Positions 11,583 through 23,419 are shown, counted from the stretch's first letter. The stretch: 64,000 nt of DNA from Homalodisca vitripennis (GCF_021130785.1 NC_060211.1:26273001-26337000); one strand, 5' to 3'. Notes: generated from the letters alone by a model not told the origin. Program-made: numbers and translations.

Positions 11583-11647
11583 ATTCCGATTATATCCAAA
11601 TATAGTAAACAACATGGTGCGCCATGTCTTTACTATATTTGCGGAAT
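11583..11647. repeat. Layered hairpin (6 + 12 + 6 bp stems)
   Basis: Three nested inverted pairs share one centre: outer ATTCCG/CGGAAT (11583-11588 with 11642-11647), middle AAATATAGTAAA/TTTACTATATTT, and inner ACATGG/CCATGT with a TGCG loop. The 65-nt single-stranded form would be a long interrupted hairpin, as in a small fold-back element or a hairpin RNA precursor. I have no evidence of transcription. Confidence 0.85.
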
Positions 11648-11703
11648 ATGTGTTTTCTCAAGGTTGACTTGATTTTCCACCGAAGGAATCTTGGCCCAAT
11701 CAT

Positions 11704-11810
11704 CAAGTTCAAGTTCAAGTTAGAGTTTCAAGTTCAATTTAGAGTTTCAAGTTCAAGTTAGAGTTTCAAGTTCAAGTTCATGTTTCAAGTCCAAGTTTCA
11801 AGTTCAAGTA
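11704..11810. repeat. Minisatellite of CAAGTT / TTAGAGTTT units
   Basis: About five imperfect ~19-bp units built from TTCAAGTTCAAGTTAGAG and shorter TTTCAAGTTCAAG pieces. Units vary in length by multiples of the 6-bp CAAGTT step, so the array grew by slippage. Confidence 0.9.
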
Positions 11811-13765
11811 CCAACTTTCAATTCTATAAAAACTTTATTAAGTTTTAGCATACAAACGGACACAGATAAAAGACACAAATTTAAAAATAACCTGTCGGAT
11901 TCCTTAATAATAAAAAATAAACTTTAACTTTATCTTAGTACGTTTTGAAAATGTATTATATTTATTTATTTTATTATAGTTGCAAAAGCATTTATGACAA
12001 TATTATGAGTTATTGGTATTTGGTATGATTTTTGTAGTTGATTATTGGTTTAGTTTCGGGTTATTAGTTGGTTTTGGAGGTATAGTATAGGTAGGTATAG
12101 TGTCCTGGTGAGTTCTGCCAACATTGTACTACACAGACTCCCTCCTTGATCTATTTGTTATGATAGTTGCCGCACAGTCCATAAAAAATATTTCAGACCA
12201 ATATTTTAAGTTTAGTTAGTGAAATCACTACATTTAAATGTTCATCGCTCACACTTTTACGCAAGTAGTTAAAAGCACTGTCTGTACAGCGATCTTGGAA
12301 TGCACTTAAAATTCTTTGATATTATATTCCAGAGTTATTTTCATTTTATTTAATTTCAAACATTTTACATTCGTGAAATAATTTATGAAAAAACACTATT
12401 TCTGCATCGTTCCTTTCTTCTAAGGTATAACATATTTATATTCCAAACTGTATATAGTGAAGATGTACGTTAAATTAACTTTTGTTATTAATGTCACATG
12501 TTAAATTTTAATACATCTCAGTTTTGTATTGGTTGTTTTGTTAAAAGAGAATTTACTATTAACTGCCATACTGTTACTATTTTTGGCCTACCAATTTAAT
12601 TTGCATTTTTTCAATTAGCTATTTTACTTTCTTAAACAGAAAACACTCCAATGTATGTTCAAGTGGCGAATTGTAGGGGAAATGTGGGAGGGTTAAAGAA
12701 AACAGGCGGACGATAATCCCAGAACATTACGGCCATATAATACTTACTTATGCAAATCACTGTAATGGATGTAGAGTTTTCAGCAATTTGGGTTGCAAGC
12801 GTTACTTCGTTTGAGTCTCACGGATTCTGTTATTACTTACACAATTTCCAAGCGTTTTTTGCAGGTCAGGTGGAATTGACACTGTGTTTGTAGTGACTAA
12901 CAATTCTGAAATATGGTTTTAAGAGAAACAGAATTTTATGACGACGTTGAAGGCTAAACTGTCTACTATTACTAGAAGAATAAAAGTAATCTTTGAAATT
13001 TGACAGTCAACTCTAATGTCCACTTGGACTTGTCGAGTCAGCTCTTTCTACTGCAGTTTTTACCTTTCTTTTACAAATAAATAAATTCGATGTATCCAAT
13101 ACACAAATAGTGTGACTTTCGATGTCTATCTTATTAGAAAATTGAAAAAATAATCTAAATCCCTGTATGGACCAGTGAATCTAATTAATCTGTATTAAAT
13201 ATTATATTATCTTATTTATGTCCCTTGATTTATAGCAACTTCCACTATTCTTCAGGTATTGTTATATTACGCTATTTAAACATTTATTTATCATTATAAT
13301 TAAAATAATGAACTGAATAAATAATGAATGGAATATTACATATGTTTCGAAAGTATAATTATATATTCTGACACTTATATTAGATATACTGTAGGTGAGA
13401 TAACATTTTTAGGTAAATGAGCAATATAAATAACTCAGATAAATAAGCGAGTATTTCAGGCAAAGTTGAGTCTATACAACCCAGATCTGAGTAATATGCC
13501 TCATTTGGATTTCTTCACCATCACCGGTGTAATGGCTCGATATTTCGTTATTATGGATGGAACTCTAATGTATATACATCAGCTTTGCTCTGAGTTGCCA
13601 GCTCCTCTACTGCAACCTACGTATCGTTACTATAAAAGTAGTCTAACTCTCTTCGGTACGCTCACTTGCATTGTTTTCAAACTGGCTTTTGTTTTCAACT
13701 TTCATATTACTCACTGCATTAAGAGCTCGTGTGTGTTCGGGTAAGATTGGTTTGTAACGTAGTAT
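11811..13765. other. AT-rich stretch with a possible regulatory segment near 12.65-12.86 kb
   Basis: No gene recognised. The segment 12660-12860 has balanced composition and contains CCATATAA at 12733 and TATGCAAAT (octamer-like POU site) at 12750-12758. This is suggestive of regulatory DNA only. A 92-codon plus-strand frame at 13466-13744 has no family resemblance. Confidence 0.35.
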
Positions 13766-14046
13766 ATGTTTACTTGTTAAAATGACTACTCCTTTTGGCG
13801 GGTTATCGATGTATGTTTTGCACTGGGGGAAAATGTTCGCTTCGCGTCACGGAACGTCACGCATCGGGGGATGATTGCTCTGTAGCCGCTAGGGGTGGGA
13901 CTATCGCGGCCATTTTGATGGCAGTGCGTTTCTCTTCTCCGTTCAGTGGCTATCCAGGCGTACTAGTGAGACGTTACTGTCGCTCCTTGTTAAGTGACTA
14001 CTTCTTTTGGCGGGCTATGGATTTATGTTTTGTAAGGGAAAAATTT
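13766..14046 (+). repeat. Diverged direct repeat bracketing a CpG-rich segment
   Basis: A ~58-bp block (CTTGTTAAAATGACTACTCC then TTTTGGCGGGTTAT) at about 13774-13830 recurs at about 13991-14046 (CTTGTTAAGTGACTACTTC then TTTTGGCGGGCTAT), roughly 213 bp apart. Between them lies the most CpG-rich DNA of the area (CTTCGCGTCACGGAACGTCACGC is split by no long AT run). GCGGCCATTTTGATGG resembles a YY1 site. A 130-codon open frame (13795-14187) spans both copies but has no known domain. A degraded promoter or transposon end is likelier than a gene. Confidence 0.6.
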
Positions 14047-15641
14047 AATCATGGAGAAAAACTTGCCTTTCTTATTATAATTATAACCTTTAATCAATTA
14101 CATTGGGCCTTACCTTACATTTACTTGAAAATAAATTACTTAAAATATTTGCCAAAGAAATGTCAAACCCAACAATTGACTTCTTAAAACATCGTATTTA
14201 ACAACGACTAACGACGAAACATAAAACAATGAGATATGGAACAACAGATACAGCTTGTACATTATATTCAACTATATTTATTCTAGAATATTTATTTCTT
14301 ATTTTAGTGATCTTTAACCCATCATTTCATTTTTAGAATATATTGACAATATAAATGAAGTAATTATTTACAAATACAAGATAGTGGTGAAAATGATACT
14401 GACCAAATTATAGAACCTAATATAAATGATAATAATGAAATTGTATAAACATTTAATATTTAGAAGTCAATAATCCATTTCAATATATAAAATGTAAAAA
14501 AATGCATAAAATTAATGGAAAGTCTAAAACTTTTTAACGTTTAAGAATTTCTGTCTCATATAATTTTAAAATATAAAAAATGACCATTTAATAATTGGGA
14601 AACGTACTTTTTCAAGATATATATTCAAGAAGTAGCCACTTTATCTAGTCTCGCGACAGCCTTTCCATTTTTTAATACGACAAAACTTCTTTTGTTGATT
14701 ACACAAATCTGACTAAATAAAGTAAATACGCGATACTTTAAATTTATGATTTTTAAAGTGTTTCATTATTACTTTCGAGATTTTACTATCTCTAGCGGTT
14801 TAATATTTGGTTTATCATTCAGTATTCATAAATTTCAACCTTCGAACTTCGTAATATTTTTATATATAGAAAACATGCACACGTCATAATTGAATTTCAT
14901 ATTTTTAGTATAATATAATAACAGTGAAACTCTGACAGTCCACAATAATACCAAATTAAGATTTAATTCGTTGCTTTTACTAACCAAATCGAATTACAAG
15001 AGTAAACATTACACAGTATACAGCTGATAATTTTATTACTGGATGTATGTACAACTAAAACGTATTTATTACGGAAGTGTATTCTGTGTGTATATTTTAC
15101 AGTTTATGCACCGTCACTGTAAGCTTTACATGTATTCCAGGATCGCCATAAAGCATAAAACACACAATACGCTGCATACGTACATGTCGACTCGTCGAGT
15201 ACAGTCACTATGTTTTATTGTCGATTATATACTTTATGTCTACAGTATATGAAAATGTGAACTCTACTATACTATTCAGGACATTATGGTATCATAGCCT
15301 TTATGTCTGTACGGAATGTACAAGTACATTGTATACGACGTGTAATAAGGACTCAGGTAAGAAATAAAATATTGATTATGCTACTTATATTTCATACTTA
15401 TAACTAAGGTATTGTTTTTGAAAGACTGGATCTTCAAGGAAGAAAAATTTAATGAATGGGAGATAATTATTTAACCTTCTTTTTTTACTATTTTCATACA
15501 TTAATCGTTAAATTAGTTATTATTACAGCACTATATAATATATAACTACTATATTATCTAAACACTATAATATATCACAAATATAATAATATAAAAATAT
15601 TCATTAAATAACTGATTCCGTTCAAAATAATCAATTTGTTT

Positions 15642-15646
<5 letters not shown>
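14047..15646. other. AT-rich stretch, no feature
   Basis: Mostly homopurine/AT runs. A 69-codon frame at 15043-15252 is rich in Tyr and His codons created by TAT/CAT-rich DNA and is not gene-like. Confidence 0.4.
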
Positions 15647-15704
<58 letters not shown>

Positions 15705-15725
15705 TATATATATATATTATATATA
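15647..15725. repeat. (TA)n microsatellite
   Basis: An uninterrupted TA run from 15647 to about 15700, then a slightly broken AT run to 15725. It abuts the left end of the palindromic element that follows. Confidence 0.95.
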
Positions 15726-15849
15726 TACTTACTGTCCCTGAACTAATATATTATATTAGGTATTATTATATTCCAAAAACCGAATGCAAACCGTTTATAT
15801 ATAATATAATAATACCTAATATAATATAATAGTTCAGGGACATTAAGTA
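15726..15849. mobile_element. Palindromic MITE, mariner-like ends
   Basis: Two 47-nt arms (15726-15772 and 15803-15849) are reverse complements with 45 of 47 matches, around a 30-nt spacer. The outer ends read TACTTA(C/A)TGTCCCTGAAC. The terminal TA pairs fit a TA target duplication of Tc1/mariner type. It is too short to encode anything, so it is a miniature inverted-repeat element. Its transposase source is not in the window. Confidence 0.85.
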
Positions 15850-17112
15850 TGAAATATTCCAGATTACAACATCCTAATTAATTTAAGCAATTTTTATGCT
15901 TCATTTTATATGCACAGATATTTTTTGTGCGTGGTTAAAGAAACGGAAACTTCAAAATTTTCAAGATATTAAAATATTGTTTCCAAGCGAATGAGTTGTT
16001 TCGTTGCAAGAAATATTTACATTGTTATTGAGACAGTACTTTTTCATTTTTTTATTATAAAGTATGGTAAAATATATCCATACTATTATACTATTACTAA
16101 AATACTATATTTTTACACCTGCTTATAAGTCAACCAGTCATATATGAAAAATCAATATTTAAACTATCTGAATGCAAAGTAATGACACTTCGATACAATT
16201 ATATTAAGGAATTGAACACAGTCAAAACATATAATAGATTAAAGAAAATTTTAAACAATTTTATTATATGAGTGACTATTTGAGAAGAAACTTGTTTAAA
16301 ATATTGCATTCACATCTTTACGGATCATTTATGGAAACAAAAACTTAAATATACTTAGTTTGTTGGTAAACTTGTCATGGTTTTAAAAATAATGTCATCA
16401 TGTTGGCTCTCTTACCAGTCAATTTTATTAATTAATTTCTTTAATTTAATTTAATATAATTCGTACAATAGTTATTCAAAGAATGGAAAGATCTTGTGCC
16501 TTTTGGTAAATTTATTTCAAAAAGCATGCTTTTTAATATTTATAAGTTTGAATTAAGATTGTTTATACTTATGTATTTAATTTTTATATTTTGTATTCCG
16601 TTGGTGATAATTTTAATTAATAGTTTTTTATTTTTTTAATAGTTTTGTCATGAAAGGTATACGTTTAACGTACTGGATACTGAAGTAAAAGAGTTTTGAT
16701 TTTGTACTGTATCTACTCACATTTTTATACCACAATTTTTTACCTAATGCGACCTGAAATAGGTTGCACGTAGTCACTTGTGGCCTCCTTAAAAAATAAT
16801 TAAATCTTGTAATGTGTTTTGCACTAAAAAATTAACATTTAAAAAATTATATTATAAGAAATACGTAAGTTATAATAGAAAATGTCTTCAAAAAACTTGT
16901 ATTTACAGTATAGTTATTAAATTAGCAGTCATCATGACTTTTGTGAAAATGTGTTAATTCGGTGGAACTGGACAAATTTGCTATTCCAACCATTGTTAAC
17001 TGGAGTTTCTAGGAAATTTTATTATTTATAGCCCACCGTTTTATTTCAGAGATCAAGACTACGAGCTTATACATGAATTTGTAAAACGTAATGTAGTTCG
17101 ATGATTTGAGGG
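15850..17112. other. AT-rich stretch, no feature
   Basis: No repeat, RNA or coding signature noted. Composition is extremely AT-rich throughout. Confidence 0.4.
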
Positions 17113-17154
17113 AAAATATATTGAGAAGACTTTTTAATCTTCTCAATATATTTT
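17113..17154. repeat. Perfect 17-bp stem hairpin
   Basis: AAAATATATTGAGAAGA (17113-17129) and TCTTCTCAATATATTTT (17138-17154) pair perfectly around an 8-nt loop CTTTTTAA. It could be a small fold-back element or a hairpin RNA. Confidence 0.9.
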
Positions 17155-17208
17155 TTAATTGTATGTAATATCTCAAAATTTTGAATCGTAATTCGATATT
17201 TTTTTATG

Positions 17209-17250
17209 AATTACGTATATGTTCATATACGTAATTACGTATATGAACAT
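17209..17250. repeat. Overlapping palindromes of ACGTATATG
   Basis: Two palindromes share an arm. One is AATTACGTATATG-TT-CATATACGTAATT (17209-17236). The other is a perfect 32-bp palindrome at 17219-17250 whose halves are ATGTTCATATACGTAA and TTACGTATATGAACAT. Three alternating copies of one 13-nt arm imply a cruciform with two alternative foldings. Confidence 0.9.
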
Positions 17251-18591
17251 TTATGATTGTATGTATTAACTTCGCTACGATGGTGTTTTTATAATAATAA
17301 CAATCATTAACGATTATAACAATATTTAATCGGATAACCTAACCTAGATGTATAGTAGAAAGGCAATCTCTTTGTTTCCTTTTAAGTACAAAAGTCATGA
17401 AACAGAATAAGATAATAAAGAAGAGTGAAAAGGATATCTTATCACAAATAAGACACTCAGCAGATGTGACAGTTCCCCATTTCGCAAGGTACTGTACTTG
17501 TTTCATTGTTTCTATATTGTATTACATCTTGTTGTACATTGCGTTTATGCGGGAATGTTTTATTTGTGACGTAGTAGATTGTTGATAAAGAAGGTCGTAA
17601 AGAGTTTGAGTGAATTACATTTGAGTCATAAACGTTACCTTTCATGTGTTCGGCATAGTTACTGAAGGAATATATTATTGTGTTAATATAATTTTGGTAT
17701 TTTCTGTAAAATCACATGGAGCAAAGTTGGGTAATGTACCGATATAGTGATATACTCAGTCAGTAGCAAATTACTATGATGGATCCATACGTTACAATAT
17801 GTACTACTGGTTAACCAATTTCTATAATATAAAGAGTATTTTAAATCTAAGTCAGCCATCTCAGAAGATTATGTTGAAACAATATTTTGCCAGGAGTGAA
17901 CATATGTTTCGCCCTGTGAAAGCTCCAAGGCAAAAAATCAACATACACAATTCGTTATTACGTTCTTTTAACTCTAATGATATTTGAACGGTTTTCATTG
18001 TTTAAAACTATATCTGTGCAAAAATATACATACATTCACTTTATGTACAGTTTTCGGTGTTGGTGTTAATTATGGAAAAATACAACTATTTGTAATTTTC
18101 CCTGAATAACCCATCATTGTTGAGGACATTGATTGCGTATTTAGGTGTAACACAAAAAGCTTGATAGAGAGGAGAGGAAGCGAGATCTAGACAGCCACAC
18201 CTCAGTGATTTGACCGATTATTAAATTGAAAACACAAATGTGTCATACGAAAATGGCACATGATTATGATATTATTAATCAAAGAGAATAATATTACTAA
18301 TTAAGTACACTAAATATAGCAATAAACTTTTTTCTACGAAAGAGCAGACTCCTTGTATTAAAAGAACCAGTAACATTAATTAGGTTAGGTTCATACAAGC
18401 CGCTTTCAGGAGGTTTTGTTGAGCTTTAACATAACAACCTGGATTTAACGAACAATGGCATTATGTTTTTAACTTAACACAAACAAATATTGTATACGTA
18501 TTTTAGTGAGAAAAACTACTAAAATATTATGCTTGTAATATCGGTGATCATTTTGAAACGTATCCCACATCCCCGCGGTTCATTTTATCTA
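17251..18591. other. AT-rich stretch, no feature
   Basis: Only short frames (two 62-codon ones at 17397-17585 and 17799-17987) without domain features. CCTAACCTAG near 17337 is too short to be telomere-derived. Confidence 0.4.
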
Positions 18592-18804
18592 GTAGCATCA
18601 GTTTCGGATCTGGTAGCATCAGTTTCGGATCTGGTTGTATCAGCTTCGGATTTGGTAGCATCAGTTTCGGATCTGGTAGCATCAGCATTTTCGGATCTGG
18701 TTGCATCAGCTTCGGATCTGGTTGCATCAGCTTCGGATCTGGTTGCATCAGCTTCGGATTTGGTAGCATCAGTTACGAATCTGGTAGCATCAGTTTCCGA
18801 ATCA
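18592..18804 (+). repeat. 21-bp minisatellite, 10 copies, open on both strands
   Basis: Ten units of the GTAGCATCAGTTTCGGATCT-G type run from 18592 to 18804; unit 5 has a 3-bp insertion, so the frame is kept. Variants alternate GTAGC/GTTGC and TTTCGG/CTTCGG. Because 21 is a multiple of three, both strands are open. The plus strand (18529-18888) would read as DLVASVS-like heptads and the minus strand (18548-18769) as PDPKLMQ-like heptads. No signal peptide, conserved flank or splice context supports a protein, so I treat it as a minisatellite. Confidence 0.93.
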
Positions 18805-19071
18805 GAAGAAGCATCTCATTATAGCCATTGGGAATACATCCAATTGACACAAACCATCCTATCTCATTGCATTTTAATCAAGCGTTAATAATTATACAAT
18901 TCACCTCGATTTGTTTTAGAATATATACGAGTAAGTGACACGAGGCCGTGAAAAAACTGATCTCGTGTTTGAATGGAATTTAGTATATGACACGGCGCGG
19001 CGCGAGAGTTGCATTGTATTGTTACGTATGACGTTGTAATACATGACAATGTAACTGGTGTTGGTTTATAT

Positions 19072-19114
19072 GTGACGTCACAGGGTAGGTGGTTGACAGA
19101 TCGGGACTATAAAA
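19072..19114 (+). promoter_or_regulatory. CRE palindrome and TATA-box pair (candidate promoter)
   Basis: GTGACGTCAC at 19072-19081 is a perfect cAMP-response/ATF site. TATAAAA follows at 19108-19114. The surrounding 18950-19160 is GC-richer and CpG-containing (GGCGCGGCGCGAG at about 18994), unlike its neighbours. Start-site, initiator and transcript are not demonstrable. The 66-codon frame that spans it (19009-19209) begins before the TATA box and so is not its product. Confidence 0.3.
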
Positions 19115-21011
19115 CATCCAGCTGTTGTCACGCCCGTCACTGCCCTTATTGTACTGGAATGCGGATTGTGTTTAGGTATTGCACTGCCACCAATCTCGAT
19201 AGATTTTAATCTTTTAACTTATGAAACAAACTTAATTTTTATGTGTGTAGTAAGTAAATCTTGTTAAGCGAATTACTAACCTGACAAATGTTATAATTCA
19301 ATATTACTATAGAAAACAATGTATTATTATTTTACTGGAAACGTTATTTAGAACACAACTTTATATTCATCAAAATAATAATAAAAATCATGTGTTAAAT
19401 AAGAAGTATATATTATTTTGTCCATTTTATATATGTAATATGGTATTAAACCACTTTTAAATTCTCCGTTAACGTTCCTTTCTGGATATTGTTTTGGTCT
19501 AAAGAGTAAAAGAAAAATGTATCTTCATGTCGAGTCAAAATGCAAAGTTCAGAAGAACTATGGATAATTCAATAAACATTTTATTGAGTCTCCCATATGA
19601 TAGACCGTGATATTAAACACTTCGTCATTTTGTTATTTTTGAAATTATATGGGATATGATTATGTTTAAGAATTCAGTGACCTGAACGTAGAAGTTTGAA
19701 TATGCATCCAAAAGATTATTTAAATATTATTTAATATTATATAACGAGAAATAAAAAAATAGAGACAAATATAGTAGTCAAATATGATGTAAGAAGGCTA
19801 GGTTAGTTAATAAAGCACATAAGAACTAGTTTTCTTAGTTAAATCTGAAAAATGCAGAAAATAGATTTTTTAATTCTAAAGAACCATTTTTACATCTTTT
19901 TTTTACATATAAATAACAAATTCTATGGTTTTTACAATTATTTTACATCTAATTTCGTAGGCCTAAAGTAATTTGTCTATTCCAATTTGGTGGAATAGAG
20001 TATGGTAAAAAGAAGTAGTCGTAGAATGGTTTTGGTTGTATAAGATTGCCTTTTATAACAGACGCTATAATTGCCCTATCCTGGTCAGTTACGTACCGTA
20101 CAGAGACCAAATCCCGAGACTCAAGCCAGTAACATACTGCTAGCTTTAAACTAATCGTTATCCTGCGAGTAAAAGGTGAGACAGAGAACGTCCACAAACC
20201 GGGTGAGGTCAGGATTACGGAGACTCGGGCTGCAGTTTATGATGGCTCTAAATTTTCTCACAGTTGGAACCTGACAGTATTTCTAGACAACGAGCTGTTA
20301 TTTCAGCTTCAAGGGGATACGTGTTCTAATATCTTTAAACTTATACCAGTACACCTGTGAGTTGTTACATGGTGGATCTGAACACTACACCATTTTTTAA
20401 ATTCTCTATCCTTTACACTCTGTTTACATTTTTGTTTTATATCTGTTGAGGATAGTAATGGTTAGATTTTTATAAGGCTATATTCGTCCCTAAGCATCAC
20501 CAAAACTCCCACTGGCACAACATTTACTACAAATGACATGGCATAAAATGAAATATTTCTTTATTGTAACGTAACCTAGTACAACTAGACAAACAGATGA
20601 CATTATCCAGACGTATAAGTACGTACTAACCGTACGATGAAAGCATGAACAGAACTTGCGTGTAAGGGTGAAATTTGTTACATATGGTTTTAAAGTTTTA
20701 AGAAAAGAGACAGAGGAGTTATAATTATTATTGTTATAATTATAACAATTATGTAACAATTAATTTGTATACTTCTAAAAAAGTAGTATATAATTGGTTG
20801 CCTCAAGTAGGCTACTGAATTTATATATTTTATATAAGGGTTGGAACATTGCCTTAATACATTTCTAATTAGATTTGTATGATTAGTTAACTTTACAGTA
20901 TGATCAATTTCACTTTTGATCAAGTCCCCATTGATCCATAAATATTACATTTGCAATGAGATAACTAAGTGATTGTCATTTACGCTTTTTAATGAAACAT
21001 ATGTTGTGAAG
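19115..21011. other. AT-rich stretch with a dispersed-repeat copy and a 20-bp palindrome
   Basis: 20170-20290 is the counterpart of 5460-5660 (see there). ATTGTTATAATTATAACAAT at 20730-20749 is a perfect 20-bp palindrome. Short minus-strand frames at 19949-20197, 20490-20759 and 20690-20923 show no domain. Confidence 0.5.
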
Positions 21012-21262
21012 AAAACAGGAATTTTCCGGACATTTTTCATCATCGTTCAGTGAATCAGTTTTTTTTTTTCAAAAACGAGTAAAACTACGTTTCGAGATCT
21101 ACAATCTGATCTCTTCTTCAGGTAATTACTGTAGAAGAGATTTACAGAGATCAGTACAGTATTTACCGGAAGAAGAGATCAGATTGCAGATCTCGAAACG
21201 TAGTGTTACTGATTTTTTGTTCCACTGAACGATGGCATATGTCCGGAAAATCATGTTTCCTT
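21012..21262. mobile_element. Fold-back pair of Penelope-like repeat ends with hammerhead-like motifs
   Basis: Arms of about 110 nt (21012-21133 and 21153-21262) are inverted copies of each other; pairing continues almost to the centre (GGTAATTACTGTA against TACAGTATTTACC). Each arm carries the order CTGAAGA, A, GAGATC, 8-nt loop, GATCTC, GAAACGTA. Left arm: minus strand, core complement at 21115-21121, GAAA complement at 21090-21093. Right arm: plus strand, where the core has decayed to CGGAAGA. Downstream each has ATGTCCGG. This matches the layout of hammerhead-type motifs reported in Penelope-like elements: CUGANGA, stem II, GAAA, short stem III, then UC. Confidence 0.65.
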
Positions 21263-22258
21263 TACAATCCTTCCATCGTCAAAAATAAACTTCAAACAAA
21301 GGACATATACTGTATATTAAGATGTATATTTTCCAGCGAAACTATAATATTATAAAACTAAATTTGCGTGTACCAAAGACCGCCAGACAAAATTAATAAT
21401 TTTACCAACGCACAGGCACGAAACCTTTATGGCTGAAGCAGGAAAGCTGGGCCATCACAACACATGATTTCACAATAAAGTAGTTATGGCAGGTGTTAGT
21501 GTTGTATTTACGATACCTTGATAAATAATAGCGACAGAGGGCTATAGCGAACCTTTACGTGTCATATTTTGTGGGAGAGCCATGAAATATTTAATTTCAT
21601 CAGAGATTGGGTTACCCGTAACCTATACGTAAATATAAGCTGGCTAGGATTAGGTTGAAATAAAATTTAAAAACGGTATTATTGAGTCGACAAGATCAAC
21701 TGTAGTGTAACTTTAGCAGTTTAATATGGGCATTAATATCTCCCACATTCTTGATTTGATAGAGTTTACATTGTGAAAAACACATTTCATCAAAATATTG
21801 ATGAAAATTTCCCATCTCTTAATAAAATTACGAAAACTCCAAAGGTATATTACAATTTGGTGTTATTATAATGTTATTGCAATTTGCACAATATTTTAAT
21901 TTATGTATCCTATAACACATTCGTAGTCATTCATTGAGTTTCTTTATTTACATGAAAAACTATATTATATAATTCCGTATGTAATATATTCCGTCCTCCA
22001 CTGATTGACTATCGAATTACTTTTTTATTAATATACAGAACAAAATATTTGACAATTGACATGGTGCATGTGTGCTTTGGTGTTTATTTTTCATTGCTAC
22101 AAAATACGTTAAAACATCTTAACGATGTAATATCTTAGAGATAAAAATGAATTGCAAAATGTGTTGCTAAGCGCTAATTTCAATAAGGGCTGGAAAAAGT
22201 TTTTTGTTTAGTTATTTTTGTAAAATATTCGTAAAAAATACGCGGACACATTATATTA
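21263..22258. other. AT-rich stretch, no feature
   Basis: No gene or tandem repeat seen. The region 21380-21560 is modestly less AT-rich without recognisable content. Confidence 0.4.
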
Positions 22259-22735
22259 AACTAGCAGTTACCCACGGCTTCACACGCAATTATTTCAAAA
22301 ATCTAAAGCCACAGCTTCTTAGTGAAAACATTTATGATGTAATATGATGGATCTTGTTTTTGTCTGCCGTGACGATTGCCATTGGCTAGTGCCCTCTGGT
22401 TTGTCGTAGATGGTTAGTAGACGAATGCAGACGTATTGTGACCTGTACTCTGTAGTTCAGTTTTAATGATTAGTGTTGTGTATAGTTTTTTATTAAGTGC
22501 ATGTTTTTAGAGTTAGTGAAGTTGACAAACAACATGGTGATTGTGATTCCTGACTTAGGCATACCACAACGCTTTGGTATGATTTGTTTATTTTAACCTA
22601 GTTTGTAATTATGTATTAGGTTATTTATACCTGAAGAAGAGATCAGATTGTAGATCTCGACACGTAGTGTTACTGATTTCTTGTTTCACTGAACGATGGG
22701 AAATGTCCGGAAAAATCCTGTTTCCTTCAATATGA
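22259..22735 (+). repeat. Composite repeat: CTAGCAGTT head plus Penelope-like end
   Basis: The left part begins ACTAGCAGTTACCCACGGCT, the same head as the element at 26293. The right part at 22631-22735 reads CTGAAGA, A, GAGATC, loop, GATCTC, then GACACGTA (the expected GAAA is mutated to GACA), and ends with ATGTCCGG. It is a single diverged copy of the arms at 21012-21262. No frame is open between them. Confidence 0.6.
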
Positions 22736-23419
22736 TGGAGCCCTACAATTATTTGCAACATGAGTAGGCATGTCAGGTTCCTATTTTATCAATATCCATG
22801 GTTGAGAGATTCGAAATGCAAAAAAAATTACTGGCTCCATTTTAGGGTTTTTTGTACAAACAAATACATACACTTTAGTCTCAAAAACCTAATTTTGTTA
22901 AAATTTTATCTTTCGTCTGTATTGATCAATTTTCTATATAAGTGCCATACTTGAGTTTGACTTGTCTTCCGGTCCAAAAAAATTATACCGACAAAAACAA
23001 AATTTGATTTTCAACTGTCCACTTTCGGCCCTTTAAATTTAAGATTCTTTATGCTTAAGACTTTTGAAATGGTATAGTTTGCTTTTTTGTCCCGATAAAT
23101 AAATATATAAATTACGTACGAGTGAAACGTTTCTGGGTCAATTAAAAAAAAGAGCCGAATTAAATCAAATTCACCGACTAAATTTTGCTCTAATATATTT
23201 ACGGTTCCACAGTTAAGTTTGTGCTGTTGCACTGACCAAGAAAATAACATATGTTAGTTTTGGAACCAACTTAGATTTAAAAGCGTTTATTTGTGGTCAG
23301 CGACATTTTTATTGTTTTGAGTAAGTAATATTAATCTTTACCCCGATTAAGAAAATAGATTCGGAAATGCTAATAAATATGTAAACTTTAAAAGAGGAAA
23401 AGTTTTATTGTGGGTTATT
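22736..23419. other. AT-rich stretch, no feature
   Basis: Two short frames (22760-22954 plus, 23011-23250 minus) have no recognisable domain. Confidence 0.35.

Noticed and set aside
15641..15829. Frame of alternating Tyr and Ile codons
   Set aside because: Product of the TA microsatellite.
17330..17345. Telomeric TTAGG repeat
   Set aside because: Only two CCTAA units; no array.
21012..21262. Bacterial-type intrinsic terminator or attenuator
   Set aside because: All evidence in the window is eukaryotic; the hairpin belongs to an inverted retroelement pair.
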